Made by a program: the position numbers and the translations under genes
Assembly (NCBI RefSeq): GCF_027409185.1
Contig: NC_084469.1
Coordinates: forward strand, 77,597,918-77,661,917
DNA from: Cynocephalus volans
Taxonomy: Eukaryota; Chordata; Mammalia; Dermoptera; Cynocephalidae
Length of the DNA stretch: 64,000 nucleotides
Direction of reading: 5' to 3'
Notes under the pieces: generated by a model
What the model saw: only the letters and a program-made list of their open reading frames with translations
Told to the model about the DNA's origin: nothing
Database searches by the model: none
In this document: piece by piece, positions 34,608 through 47,631 of the stretch
Numbering within the stretch: the first letter of the stretch is position 1
How the letters are laid out: the number at the start of each line of letters is the position of its first letter

Positions 34608-35244
34608 AGTGAGCATTCTGCAATACAAAATACTTGATAAGGTTTTGAATACGAAGTGACTTCTCTTTCCAGAGGGATAACTGGAAGGAGAAAACTGCTT
34701 ACCTAACATTCAGGCATATATGTATACAAAATCATAAAGTCTAAATTCAGAGACGGGATCTTCTCCAAATCCTTGTATTTTAGACCTGGGTTACACACCT
34801 CAAAGGTTAATGTGAACAGATATAGAACAAATAAAAGGAAGTACTCCTTTAGACACCATAGAGTGAACTAATGGTACTCATATTCCTAAGGGATAATACA
34901 GAACAAAAATTAAAATGACTTCAAAATCCGTTTAGCTGATCAATTAGTCACAAATCCATAATGAGTGACAAAGAAAACCAAGAATTTAGGAGAGGAAGAT
35001 CCCAAGAAAAACTTTACATGGATAAATGCTCAAATTATTAATTTATCAGCAAGGTCTACACTACAGAAAATAGAGGGTGTGGTGCTTGAATTTGTTGTTC
35101 TCGACCCCAGATTCAGAGGGCCAACTAAATTCCTTCCTCGGGTCTTCCTGCTCTATGGCTTTACATGAAAGGGTCTCCCTTTCATCCTCTCACACAGATG
35201 ACATACAGCAGGAGAAACTGACTGGATATAAACTTGTGGTCATA
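34608..35244. other. Intron stretch without recognised features
   Basis: Between two SINE insertions. No gene or repeat identified. Confidence 0.45.
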
Positions 35245-35260
35245 AAACTCATCTTTCACT

Positions 35261-35438
35261 TTTTTTTTTTTTTTTTTTTTTATAAAAGATGACCGGTAAG
35301 GGGATCTTAACCCTTGACTTGGTGTTGTCAGCACCACGCTCAGCCAGTGAGCAAACCGGCCATCCGTATATGGGATCCGAACCCGGGGCCTTGGTGTTAT
35401 CAGCACCGCACTCTCCCGAGTGAGCCACGGGCCGGCCC
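35261..35438 (-). mobile_element. Colugo-type tRNA-SINE, two-unit, antisense
   Basis: Full two-unit copy, close to the one at 24057. Perfect duplication aaactcatctttcact at 35245-35260 and 35439-35454; T-run (polyA) at 35261-35280. Confidence 0.94.
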
Positions 35439-35559
35439 AAACTCATCTTTCACTAACGCTCTTCAAATATCTTCTGGCGGGAAGGGCAGATGGCAGGAAT
35501 AAGGAAGGTAGACACATTTTGGATTTGATAAAACTAGCATGACAGTTTTTCATAAATAT

Positions 35560-35655
35560 TTAAGGGGAAGGGCTAGCCCTCATACCTGGTCTCTCTAACC
35601 TAGAACATAGTAGATACTCAATAAATGTCTGGGGAATGAATCAATAAGTGAATTC
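35560..35655 (+). mobile_element. L2/MIR-type tail fragment
   Basis: CCTAGAACATAGTAGATACTC then AATAAATGTCTGGGGAATGAATC. Confidence 0.6.
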
Positions 35656-38630
35656 CCCAAAACTCCTTGTCAATCTTTCTACTGGGCTGATGGACAAAAG
35701 AATGCATCAGGATGGCATTTCTTAGAGAGAAATACATTTGATTCATATCCTCAAAAGGTCAGGATGATAACTGCTATGCTCCACTTTCCCATTTATCCAC
35801 TATAACCCCTTCCACCTTTCCACATATCCCAAATGTCAATTTTAACATCTAAAAGATTCTTTCATCTGAATATATGACTTAGCAAGAGTCAAAAAAAATA
35901 TGTTGCTGGATTCAGCAATATTCAGAATCAGGCAAATTCGTGACTCCTGCTATTTCAGTGTTCCACAGAAGAGTGGAGGGGAGCAGGAATTCCCACAAAT
36001 GAGATGAGGAGTGGAAAACATGGCTTCAACAACTGTATCCTGGTATTTGTTCCAGGTGCTGACAGCAGCCAAGAGTCCCATTAGACCTAGACCAAGGTCA
36101 TTCTCCCACCCATTAATTACCATGTGCCTTTTTGTTAGGTCCTCAGTGATACAGTGATAAAGCATCAAGTTGTTTAGATTTTTTGCCTTTATTTCGTAGA
36201 TGAAAGCAAAAGCCTATATGACTATAACTCAAAAAATTTTAGAAACGGTTGCTGCATACCTGTGCTGGGGGGCAGGGAAAAAGCTAAATAGGAGTATTGC
36301 TCTTCTCTCTGTCTGATCCTGTAAGGTGAGATGCTTCACAGAAGTGCCTAGGTGCTTTGAGATCATTAGTTTAGAAGTATGAGCTAACCCAAGCAGGTGC
36401 CCTGCTTTTCTCCTTTCAGCTGAACAAAGGCCAGCACTCATTTTACCATATTCATTGTACATTGAACTGTTCAGTGCAAGGAGTACCAGTTGCCTCCAGG
36501 TCATGAAATAATACTAAAAACTTTATAATCATTCATTGATTTAGTTTTCAGCATACTATATCATTTGAATCCAATGGGAGCATAAAGAGCTATTTGTGAG
36601 GTCAACCACGGTACAGACAGATGCTGACATGCTATTGATGGCAAGGTGGAAAGAAATTGCTAAATACAGCAGATCAATACCTCGTTTCACTGTTACAGCC
36701 TTCTGCAGACATAAAATATATATCTTTACAGCTACAAAAATAATAATAATGAAAGTAGGAGATAAATGCTTCCCTCAAGGTAAACTATTTGATTAGCTAA
36801 GGGCAAAGGTGACAGCAGCAGTTACACTAAAGTAACTTTATAGTCTTAAATAAAAACAGGAGGAAGAGCAGTAGATGAAACGGCAAAATGAATCGGGACA
36901 CATAGGTGGTTCATATATAACTCTTTTAGAAAATACAGTGATAGGTAAAAGGCCAGCCACAAAAATCCAAGATTTCTATGGCAACAAATACAGTTTCCTG
37001 AGATCTATTCTTTCATATGGTTTACACAAAACATTTTCTAAACAAAATATTTTATATTGTTGATGAAGAGCAAATCAAGAGGTAAGGTTAAATAAATATT
37101 CTGTAAAATAAAAAAACAAAACAAAACAAATAATCTCAACTTCCAGTCTACATATGCTTCCATATACATATTTCTTTGATAAGAAATATTGAGGGTTATT
37201 CACACTAAACACACAAAATAAATTTATAACATGGCTAGACACAAAAAATAAATTTATAACATGGCTAGACACAAAAAATAAATTTATAACATGGCTAGAC
37301 ACAAAAAATAAATTTATAACATGGCTGCTGGCCAGAGGGATTTTATAATCTCCCTAGGGAAAAGAGAATTACATAAAACACTTATAGATATAAGCAATAA
37401 TAAAATGCCAAACTTAATATGACCAAATGCCAAGAAAAATGGTACCATACACCAGCAAGTGTACCATACACACACTTACTGTTGGTATCATACATTCTGA
37501 CATAAGAAATAGGGTCAGTAAGGAAAGAGAGGAAGGGAATAATCCTCATGAGCTTCATGAATGAGGAAGGACTTGAAAAAAGTCCTCAGGAATTGGTGGA
37601 TCTAATACAATATCACCAAATTAGTTTTTAATCCTTAGATGAAACATTTTTTTGCAAATCCCCACAGTGTGAGCTTAAAAACAGCAAAGCAGAATTTACC
37701 ATCAATTATCTGAGATATGAAGTATCCTAGGAATATTTAAAAGCAGCCTAAAGGGTAAGTATCTTTGTTTTCAAAAAGTTGTACATACTTTTTTCTGCTG
37801 CTGGTTTCAAAGGGGGGAGGGAAGGAGGGTGACAGAGGGACTGCACCCAACATGCTTTACTAGAAGTCACAGTGCTGAAATGTCAGTGGTTATGAGAAAT
37901 CCTTCAGTAAACAATATTCTAAAACAGAATATTTAATACCTACACAGAAAAATAGTCTCTCTCCACATTTGGACGATATTTAGCAATTTTAAAACAACCT
38001 GTTAACCTAAGACTGACTTATCAGATGGCATTCATTTCCCCAAAGTTCATGGGAACTCACAAGTAAGTGAGACTTGATACAATATCACCTCTCCATAGCA
38101 ACAAGCAAAATAAAAAATAAAAATAAATATCAGTGCAAGAGAAACAATAACAATGTAATATAATTGTAATTGAAAGGGAAGGAATAATCATACTGCATAT
38201 TTATTTTTTCTCCAAATAAGAGTAAAATTTTTAAAAAGCTGCTCTAATACTTACAAAAATGGAAAAGATTTTTATCAATTTTATAATTTTTTATCAATTT
38301 ATATCAATTGCACTAGCTTAATATTCTGTGGTTCAGGAAGCGAGTTTAATGTCTCCAGCTTACTTAGGTAGAGAAAATGAGATTGCACCAAAACGTTTAT
38401 GTCATCAAGATACGCATGTGCATTTCACTAACAGTTGGTGTATCTGTCTAAGCCACCCCGAGTAAAGTGGGAGCTGCAACATGGTTGGGGGCAGGGCTCC
38501 TAGGTTCTAGTACACTTAAGGATTACTCAGTACTGCACGTTTCAAAAGTGGATCTCAGAAAAATCCAATCAATTAATATTTCCTATATAACTATTAACAA
38601 AGTTCTATGCTAAATATTTCAGAGGACACA
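35656..38630. other. Intron stretch, mostly unique
   Basis: No gene. Holds the 30-bp tandem repeat at 37209-37326. The part at 36590-36830 is repeat-free with a few homeobox-like ATTA cores but nothing decisive. Confidence 0.45.
37209..37326. repeat. Tandem repeat, 30-bp unit, about 4 copies
   Basis: Unit containing AAATAAATTTATAACATGGC and TAGACACAAA, nearly identical in four copies. High identity suggests a recent or actively homogenised minisatellite. Confidence 0.95.
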
Positions 38631-38631
38631 A

Positions 38632-38669
<38 letters not shown>
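38631..38669. repeat. (CA)n microsatellite
   Basis: About 19 uninterrupted CA units; likely polymorphic. Confidence 0.97.
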
Positions 38670-38670
<1 letters not shown>

Positions 38671-38827
38671 TTTTTTAAACAGTTTCTCCTTCAAAGAACT
38701 TGATTATTTCTAAATGAGGTAGGAGTAGAGTGGTAGATAAGACAAGAATACTAAGAGCCTTCTATTTTAAATCATATTTATATCTACATAACATTGTTAG
38801 TGTCCAAAGTTATTTTACATTCATTAC

Positions 38828-39010
38828 TTTTTTTTTTTTTTTTTCTTTTTGTGACCGGTAAGGGGATCGCAACCCTTGGCTTGGTGTCGTCCGCACCGCG
38901 CTCGGCCAGTGAGCGCACCGGCCATTCCTATATAGAATCCAAACCCGCGGCGGGAGCGCGACCGCGCTCCCAAGCGCTGCACTCTCCCAAGTGCGCCACG
39001 GGGCCGGCCC
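38828..39010 (-). mobile_element. Colugo-type tRNA-SINE, two-unit, GC-rich, antisense
   Basis: Minus strand begins GGGCCGGCCCCGTGGCGCAC and keeps a complete second unit (GCGGACGACACCAAGCCAAG), ending GGTCACAAAAAG. It is the full-length form from which the shorter copies at 34445, 40507, 44808 and 51079 could derive. Duplication ttcattac at 38820-38827 and 39011-39018. Confidence 0.9.
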
Positions 39011-39018
39011 TTCATTAC

Positions 39019-39190
39019 CTTTTTGACAACATCTCAGATGAAGCAGGGAAGGGAGTGGATAATCATCCCCATTTTACAGATGAAACATCACACAGACTGA
39101 GGGACTCATACAAGGTAATGCCTAGTAAGTGGCATAACTGAGACTGTAATAGCCTCCTAACTACCAGTGAAGTGCTCTCTCCACCACAGC
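39019..39190 (-). mobile_element. MIR, antisense
   Basis: CCCCATTTTACAGATGAAACATCACACAGACTGAGGG and AAGTGGCATAACTGAGACTG read as reverse MIR. Confidence 0.75.
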
Positions 39191-39469
39191 AGGCTACATT
39201 GTACCTGTGTGGAGTGTGGGGGTGGGGGGATGGGGCGATTGGGGGAGGTATTCACGGTATTCATTCAAGAAACATTAGTTTAGTGCCTATTGTGTTCAAG
39301 ACTCTGCATGCACCAGGGTAGAAAGGTAAAATATAATCTGTATTACTAAGGAGAGGAGAAGGAAATTGAAAAAATCATTACAATACTATAAGTGCTACAA
39401 AAACATGTACAAAGTGCTACAGAAACACAAAAGAGAAAATTATTTAACATTTTGAAATACTTTCCATAT

Positions 39470-42400
39470 TAAACAAAAAATAATAAAAATAAATTAACTA
39501 AGTATTCATCTCAAGAAGTTAGCAAAAGAAGCTTAAGCAAAGTAGGATAAAGAAAACAATACAAATATAGGTAGAAATTAATGAATTTGAGCACAAACTT
39601 GGGAACTAGTTTAAAGAAAATAAACAGACTACAGGCAAATATAATCAATATATAAAGAGAAGATATGAATATAGAAAATTATAACTAAAAAGGAGATATA
39701 AACAGTGAATATGGAATTTTTTTAATTATAAAGCTATACATAATTCTATCCTAGCCACCAGATAATGCTGTGTTCAATGCCATGCCAATAAATTTGAAAA
39801 TTTCCATTTCTGAGAAAATATAATGACCAAAATTTACTCAAGAAGAAGAAAACTTAATAGACAATACCTAGAAAAGATACTGGAAAAGTCATCCAAAAAT
39901 TATCTTCCTCAATATTCCATGAAGAGTTTTAGAAGTTAGTTCAAACTTCCAAAGGACAAATAATTCTGATACTTTGTAAATTGCTCCCAAGTACAAAAGG
40001 AGGAGGAAAACTCTGCAATTCATTTTATGATACCATCATAATATTACAAAACTTGACAAAAGAAAGCACAAAAAGGAATGTTTCTCAGTATTTTTACACA
40101 CTTTACTTCAGTCTACTGTTACCTTATCCCCATCAGCCAAAAGAGCTTTATTGTCATTACTAACTGTAGTTTAAATTATGACCACAATGTGTATATTAAA
40201 TATATGCGAACTAAAGATTCTGATATACTCCCTGGAGGTACCAACCTGCAGCTTCCATAAGAATCATTGTGACAGATCCACCTTACTTTCCTAAGTTGAA
40301 GTCAGCTCTATGTTAAAAGACCAACATAATGTAACCAAGTAGGATTTATCTAAAAGAACCATTATTAGAAAGTCTATTAATGGATTATGTTCTATCTGTA
40401 GAAAAAGTAAAAACATTACCATCTAAATAGAGGTCTAAAAATTTTAATAAAAATTCAACCTCAGTCCCTAAAAAGGGGTAAACTAGGAATCAAAGATTAC
40501 CTCCGAGGGCCGAGCCCGTGGCGCACTTGGGAGAGTGCAGCGCTGGGAGCGCGGCAACGCTCCCGCTGCGGGTTCGGATCCTATATGGGAATGGCTGGTG
40601 CACTCACTGGCTGAGTGCCGGTCACGAAAAAAAGACAAAAAAAAAAAAAAAGATTACCTCCGACAACTATCATTACACTTAATACCAGAATCCCAAAGTA
40701 TAACTGTTAAAGGCATGGCTATCTGCTATCACCACTACCAGTTATAGGTTCTAGACAATGTAATAACACAAGAAAAAAAAAAAGAAGAGGAAAGTATAAT
40801 GACTGAAAGGAGAAAGAACAAATTATATTTGCAGATGACTAGATGACCTATCTGGTATATATCTACAGAACCTAAGAAATTCAACTAAAAAATATTAGAA
40901 TGATGAAGATGCATTCTGTACTACCACTAATTACAAAAATAGCACACACATAAAAAGTTTTCTCATGTACCAGTTAAAAAATATAATTTTTAAATATCCC
41001 ATTTGCAACAGTAACCAAAATATAGTAATCAAAAATGTAAAATATCCAGGAATAAGCCCAAAAAGTAATAAATAGTGCCTAATTGAATAAAATTACAAAA
41101 CTTTCTGAAGATCATAAAACTCAAATAAATGTAAACACAGATAACATTGTTAAATGAGAAAAATTATTTACCATAAATATTTCGGTTCTTTCCAAATTAA
41201 TTTATAAATGTAATGTAATAATAATTAAAATACCAAAGAAATGGTGGGACACATGAGGAACCATGAAAGAGTGATTTTTAAGTTTATCTGGAAAAAATTT
41301 TAAGTTGTCTTCTCAGTACAAGAACAAAAGGACTTTTGAAAACTTTCTTATGCCAGATATTAAAAAGTATCATAAAACTACAATTATTAAAATGGTGTGT
41401 CAAGAATAACAAACAAAACAAAGGAACAAAATAAAAAGAAGATCTAAGTATTTGGGCATTCAAATCAGTATGTAAAAGACAAGTCAATAACTGCAGTGGA
41501 GATAACTGGTTAACCACTTAGGCGGAAAAAGATATCTACTCCATACCATATACCAACTAAATTCCAGACACATTATAAGAATTACATGAAAAAATTTAAA
41601 ACATTAAATAAATAGAAGTACACATAAATGACTATTAATCTAATATTGAGGCTGAAAAAGTTTTCATATAGATAAATGAAGAAAAACTTTTGAATAACAA
41701 AAATACAAAAGCAAAACGAAGGCAATAAACAAACTGAGAAAAGTATTTCCATCACATGATTAACAAATGATAACATTCCTAATCCATGAAATATGCTTAT
41801 AAATCAGTAAGAAAATACAAACACATATAAGCAAAATAAACAAACACTACATGAATAAATGAATTACACAAAAAACTATATTTGACCAATAAACATGGTA
41901 GGATGGAATTCAAACAATATAGTAGTTCGAGTAAAGGGCACAAAGAAAAATTATGATTTGTAATAATGAACATGCTAATAATAAATAAATAAATAAATAA
42001 AATAGCAATTAGTTCTACAACGAGCTCGTACCTCACTTCCAAATTGGCAAATATTTTTGTTTCATGATAATTCCCAGCATTCTCTTGAATTGCTTCTTAT
42101 CTTAGACTGGAAACTGGCAACAACTCTCTGGGTGGCAATTTGACAATGAGAAACAAAAATCTTTACAAATGTTAGCTAATACAGTTTGCCCTCTTTTAAT
42201 TTACCCTACGGAAAATTCCAGAAATTTGGAGAGATGTGCAAGAAAGTTCACTGAAGGAAAATCTATAAGGGGGGAAAAATCCATATGCTAAAATACCATA
42301 TAATTGTAATAATATGAAAAAATATTCACAATATATTGGACACTGGTAAGTGAAAAAAGCAGAGTACAAAATATACAGAATATGATTCAAATTTTTGTTT

Positions 42401-42610
42401 AAAATGTATTATGTATTTATATAATAAATACATTTTAAATAAAATTGGGATCATACTATATATACTGCAAATATAATAAGCATAATAATATTCTGAGCAA
42501 TGCACTAATATAAAGTAACAGTGCTTATCTCTGGAGGATTTTAAGAGACTTTGTTTCCTGCTTGGTATTTTTCTATTTTTTTATTTTTTCTAAAATAACA
42601 AATTATTATA
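39470..42610 (+). mobile_element. Very old L1 (L1MC/L1ME-like), about 3 kb
   Basis: Extended but strongly decayed ORF2 wording: a GTAACCAAGTAGGATTTATC block near 40331, CCAGGAATAAGCCC near 41047, GGAACCATGAAAGAG near 41257, and a 3' UTR-like end with TTATCTCTGGAGGATTTTAAG near 42525. A SINE interrupts it at 40507-40648. The left boundary is uncertain. Confidence 0.6.
40507..40648 (+). mobile_element. Colugo-type tRNA-SINE, deleted second unit
   Basis: Same form as 34445-34593. Perfect duplication aaagattacctccga at 40492-40506 and 40649-40663. Confidence 0.94.
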
Positions 42611-42644
42611 TAATCATAAAAAATATTTTTAAAAATATTTTAAA

Positions 42645-42968
42645 GCACAAAAGGATAAATACCACATGTACTCACTCATATGTGGGAGCTAAGAGAGAAA
42701 GAAGGAAGTAAAGAAAGACCACAGTAGTGCATTGGACTGGCACAGGGAGAGACCATTCCTTGGGCTACAAAGTAGAGTTGGAGGTGGGGTAAGAGGGAGG
42801 AGGGAGGATGGGGATAATTGGGTGGGGGTCACAGGGTACAAGCGCAGTTTTTGGTAATGGGTATGCTGCCAGTATGAATCTGGCCCTCACATCGTGGGCA
42901 TGAGGGGTGACAATCAGCTTTGTATCTCATGAATATTCATAACCAATAAAAAACATATATATTTTTTA
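42645..42968 (+). mobile_element. L1 3' end, second lineage
   Basis: Starts in the last ORF2 codons (a KYHMYSL-like end, stop TAA near 42693), then a 3' UTR with G-rich stretches, ending AACCAATAAAAAAC. This 3' UTR differs from that of the full-length L1, so it is a different subfamily. Short 5'-truncated copy. Confidence 0.75.
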
Positions 42969-43015
42969 AAAAAGAAATGCTTCACAATCTTATTACATTT
43001 ACATTGCTGACTTTT

Positions 43016-44453
43016 TTTTTTTTTTTTTTTTTTTTGTCAATATACAATGAGGTTGATTATTGTGGCCCATTACTGAAACCTTCCTCCCTCCTTCCTCTCC
43101 CCACTCCCTCCCAACAACCTCATATCTGTTTGCTTGTTGTATCAACTTCAAGGAATTGTAGTTGTTGTGTCTTCTTCCCTCCCCCCCAGTTTGTGTATTT
43201 ATTTATTTATTTTTAGCTCCCACAAATAAGTGAGAACATGTGATATTTCTCTTTCTGTGCCTGACTCGTTTCACTTAATATAATTCTCTCTAGGTCCATC
43301 CAGGTTGCTGCAAATGGCAGTATTTCATTCATGTTTATAGCTGAGTAGTATTCCATTGTGTAGATATACCACATTTTCCGTATCCACTCATCTGATGATG
43401 GACATTTGGGCTGGTTCCAACTCTTAGCTATTGTAAATAGTGTTACAATGAACATTGGAGAACAGGTATACCTTTGACTTCATGATTTCCATTCCTCTGG
43501 GTATATTCCCAACAGTGGGATAGCTGGGTCATATGGTAGATCTATCTGCAATTGTTTGAGGAACCTCCATATCATTTTCCAAAGAGGCTGCACCATTTTG
43601 CAGTCCCACCAACAATGTATGAGAGTTTCTTTTTCTCTGCAACCTCACCAGCATTTATCATTCACAGTCCTTTGGATATTAGCCATCCTAACTGGGGTGA
43701 GATGGTATCTCAGTGTGGTTTTGATTTGCATTTCCCGAATGCTGAGTGATGTTGAGCATTTTTTCGTGTGTCTGTTGGCCACTCATATATCTTCCTTTGA
43801 GAAATGCCTATTTAGTTCTTTGGCCCATTTTTTAATTGGGTTATTTGTTTTTTTCTTGTAAAGTTGCTTTAGTTCCTTGTACATTCTGGATATTAGTCCT
43901 TTGTCAGATGTATACTTTGCAAATATTTTCTCCCACTCTGTTGGTTGTCTTTTAACTCTGTTAATTGTTTCTTTTGCTGTGCAGAAGCTTTTTAGTTTGA
44001 TATAATCCCATTTGTTTATTTTTCTTTTGGTTGCCCATGCTTTTGGGGTCGTATTCATGAAGTCTGTGCCCAGTCCTGTTTCCTGAAGTGTTTCTCCTAT
44101 GTTTTCTTTAAGAAGTTTTGTTGTTTCAGGGTGTATTTTTAATTCTTTAATCCATTTTGAGTTGATTTTGGTATATGGTGAGAGGTATGGGTCTAATTTC
44201 ATTCTCCTGCATATTGATATCCAGTTCTCCCAGCACCATTTGCTGAAGAGGCAGTCTCTTCCCCAGTGTAAGGGCTTGGTGTCTTTGTCAAAGATCAGTT
44301 GGCTGTGGGTGTGTGGGTTGATTTCTGGATTCTCTATTCTATTCCATTGATCAGTATGTCTGTTTTTATACCAGTACCATGCTGTTTTGGATAGCGTTGT
44401 AATATAGTTTAAAGTCAGGTAGTGTTTTGCTTCCAGCTTTATTTTTTTACAAA
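43016..44453 (-). mobile_element. 5'-truncated L1, antisense, younger family
   Basis: On the minus strand this is the ORF2 C-terminal third (broken frames at 43783-44472 and 43213-43455), a C/G-biased 3' UTR and a polyA tail (T-run at 43012-43035). It is close to the full-length L1 in sequence. The flanks carry a duplication gctgactttt at 43006-43015 and 44454-44463. Its direction is the same as FTO transcription. Confidence 0.93.
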
Positions 44454-44509
44454 GCTGACTTTTGCAAGCCACATGTGAAAAATAATTGCTTTATACATAT
44501 TAAATAATT

Positions 44510-44690
44510 TAATCTTCCCAACTATTATTATTCCCATTTCACAGATAAAGATTGAGGCTCAAGGAAATTAGGTACTTGTCCAAGATCACTCAGCGAGGTA
44601 AGTAGCAGAGCTAGAGGGTAAAAAACAAGGCAGCCTGGCTCCAAAATCCACACTCTTAACACCACAGCCTACTATCTCTCTTGATAAACT
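44510..44690 (-). mobile_element. MIR, antisense
   Basis: TTCCCATTTCACAGATAAAGATTGAGGCTCAAGG, CCAAGATCACTCAGCGAGG and CCTGGCTCCAAAATCCACAC. Confidence 0.88.
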
Positions 44691-44807
44691 ACACTTTCAA
44701 GTAATAAAGCCAATTTATAATAGAAATACCAGAACATAAACAATAACATAAGCACTATCCCTTTTAAGTAGTCTCTTTGGGAAACTCTACACATATCCAA
44801 AGATGCA

Positions 44808-44939
44808 GGGCCGAGCCCGTGGTGCACTCGGGAGAGTGCGGCGACGCTCCCGCCGCGGGTTCGGATCCTATATAGGAATGGCCGGTGCACTCACTGGCTG
44901 AGTGCCGGTCACGAAAAAGACAAAAAAAAAAAAAAAAAA
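44808..44939 (+). mobile_element. Colugo-type tRNA-SINE, internally deleted
   Basis: As 34445 but also lacking part of the GC-rich anticodon region of the first unit (GAGAGTGCGGCGACGCTCCC). Perfect duplication caaagatgcag at 44798-44808 and 44940-44950; the boundary G is shared. Confidence 0.92.
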
Positions 44940-44950
44940 CAAAGATGCAG

Positions 44951-45959
44951 TCACTGATCAAAATATTTTCGGAAATCCTTCCTTTGTCCCCAGGAAGTAG
45001 TAAACATGTCTCCAGTGATGAAGGAAGAGATTTCTTCTTAAGAGGTAGAAGTCACTCAGAAGCAAGTCTAAAAGTGTGATTAAAAGGCAGAATTCTGCTT
45101 TTGGTAACACAGCAAGTAAAACCAATGAGGCTTATTTTACTATCACACCCGTAACTGGTGTCCGCTCCCAAAAACTACATTCGCAGTGGATTTTAGCATT
45201 TACTATGCTGCATAATTGTATTTTTATTTCCTGACATGCCTATCTTCCTAATGAACTAAAGTCCTCAATGGCAAAAATTATATCTTATTCATCCTTGAGT
45301 CTCCAGCCACAGAATATTAATTATTTCTGAACGAATTCTAACAGGGAATGCCACACAAATGCTTTGACATCAACGATATATTAGAATAAATAAAAATACT
45401 ACCAAGAGGGCATCTGAGACCATATACGAATAAACATATGAGTAGAAGGTATGCAGAAAGGGACTATAATGAAAAAACCGAAATGTTATGAAGTAGGTCC
45501 TAAAATTCTAAATATTAAGGAAGAGAGAAATCAGTTTTTAACAGGTCTTCTTATAATAATGTGTAGCTGTAGTCATTTCTCATAAAACACAAGGAGAGGA
45601 ATGGATAAGCCTCATTGTCTAAAAAGCAATCTACTGAACCAAGGATGCAGAAATAACCATAAACTTTCTCAGACAATGATGCAAAAACACATCTGCTACA
45701 CAGAAGACACCAGGATGCATCCTGCCTATGGGTTCAATTGACAAAGCACAACCTGGTGCCTGAAATATAAATCAAAGAACCTTACATCTCCGGTACTTAT
45801 TGACATTTGCTACCTGCAAATTTCTAATATGTGCAAGATGGGCCTATTTTATTTACAGCACAAACCACAGACTGAATGTAAAACAAGATGCTTAATAAAT
45901 CCAGAGGAACATAAAACAGCAGCATAACTCAGACAGGAAGACAGACACTCACTCCTTAA
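44951..45959. other. Intron stretch with an L2-like fragment
   Basis: About 45200-45340 resembles a degraded L2 3' part (CTTATTCATCCTTGAGTCTCC). Nothing else identified. Confidence 0.4.
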
Positions 45960-47200
45960 TTAAGTGGGTGATGTTCTGTTTAAAACAAAAAGACAACCCT
46001 GGGCTATAGCTAAGATTAAGCACTCAGTGTTGCGAGGGAAACGCCGACCATTTTCTAGGCAAAGGCTTTAAATCATGAAAAATAAACCATCTAATAGTCT
46101 GTATTCAATAGTAAGTAGACAGTCAGGACACAGACTGATTTGGATTAACACATTTTCAGTTATAACAAGTAATTTTACAGAGGATTAGTATCTTGATGGT
46201 CTGATCAATATGAGGTACCGCTGCTATTACAGATGAAGAGAAAATTGCCCCTCTGGTAATAAAGTGTGTGTGTCTTCGTTCTCCTTCATTTGCTGAGTCC
46301 ATTACTGTAATGGTTCCAGCATTAACAGCTGGGGCAATTTAAGTAGCAGGGGTCTGATGATTTTAAAAGCTGGGAACACTGGCTACTCATCCCTTCCTCC
46401 CTTTCAGTCTGCATATGCAACTCCTCTGCCTGCCTGTGGTTCCAATACAAGGATCATGTTTTACGAGAACAATGACTACTATTTCCCAATTATTGTCTCA
46501 CTAATAGTGTTACCAGCCAATAATGTGACTAAAACAAAAATTGTTCGCAGCATATTGGCTGCTGATTCAGCGAAAAATTGCACACTATTTAACCTAAATA
46601 ACATGATCGACATGACAACAGGCTAGAGTCCACATAAACGGTAATGTTTGCATTCGTTAGCCCAGTGCTATTCTCACGCTCTCAAGCAAAAAAAGCAGAA
46701 AGTTCGTGCTGACAGAAAAAAAAAAAAAAAATCAGCAGAATTTTCCATCTCTGTTTTCAAAAAATGGCAAACTGGAAAACAGTGAGATAATGGACTGCTG
46801 TACACAGAAACAGAAAATCCATATTTATGCAGCCTTGAGACTTTAATCATGCCCAATTCAGCAGAGTGAGTTAAGGCTGCAACATCAGCCCATTTTATAT
46901 TATTATTGGAGAAATGCTGGCCCTTGAGGCTCAGCCTTGAATGATCCAGTCACTAAATGAAGGTGCCAAAGGGCAGACTTAGGGCTAATGCAGAAATCAG
47001 AGCTCTGACTTTTCTGATCACAAACAGTTATGAAAACACTCATGCACTGGCAACAAATCTCCTCCTCAGACCAGATGCCACATAATTGGGTCCTTCAAAC
47101 TGAGTTTTGTACTTGGTTTCTACCAGCTGTAAAGGTCTCAACTGCCCCTTATCCATATGGCGGTTCTTTAACATAAGGGAAGGCACGGTCACTTTGCAAG
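45960..47200. promoter_or_regulatory. Candidate conserved non-coding element / enhancer
   Basis: Over 1 kb without a recognised repeat in a repeat-dense intron. CpGs are retained in otherwise AT-rich sequence (46460-46680 has about seven; more near 46030 and 47160). SOX-type cores occur at 46470 (AACAATGA), 46491 (ATTGTCTC) and 46540 (ATTGTTC), and an octamer-like TGCATATGCAA lies near 46411. The small open frame at 46357-46626 lacks splice sites and is not taken as coding. The enhancer role is inferred. Confidence 0.45.
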
Positions 47201-47284
47201 CGGGTCATTTCCAAAACTACAGAGCAAATAAATGATCAGCATAGCAACAAGGACATATGCTTGCTGCATAAACAAAAATGCAAG

Positions 47285-47520
47285 CCTAACAGTTAAACTC
47301 ATCGAATCAGAGGGTATAACAGTGATCACCAGGGGCTTGGAGCAGAGGAAGGGGAGAAGAATGGATAATGAACGGGCATAAAGTTTCAATCATACAAGAT
47401 GAATAAGTGCTAGAGATTTGCCTATAATTAACAATACTGTATTGTACACCTAAAAACGTGTTAAGAGGGCAGATCTCATGTTAAGTGTTCTTACCACAGT
47501 AAAATAAAAATATTTTTAAA
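47285..47520 (+). mobile_element. Ancient L1M 3' UTR fragment
   Basis: GTGATCACCAGGGGCTTGGAG, AATTAACAATACTGTATTGTAC and a tail with TTACCACAGTAAAATAAAAA. Confidence 0.75.
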
Positions 47521-47631
47521 TGCAAGTCTATAGGACCTACTCAAGATTTAGCTTTCAAACATATGCTGGCCTTGCAAACATTACGCCAAGGACAAATGTT
47601 TGGAAACAAGTCCCTATCAAAGTAAATCTTT

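Noticed and set aside
37209..37326. CRISPR-like array
   Set aside because: The 30-bp units are directly adjacent without unique spacers, and the genome is mammalian. It is a simple minisatellite.
38794..39141. Frames of 60-115 codons across SINE copies (also at 34354, 35077, 40535, 44672, 47600)
   Set aside because: They run through tRNA-SINE sequence and poly(A/T) tails; no coding meaning.
43213..44472. Minus-strand frames of 80 and 229 codons as a separate gene
   Set aside because: They are the broken ORF2 C terminus of an inverted, 5'-truncated L1.
46357..46626. Small open frame in the candidate conserved block
   Set aside because: No splice sites, Kozak context or family likeness. The block's features fit a regulatory element better.
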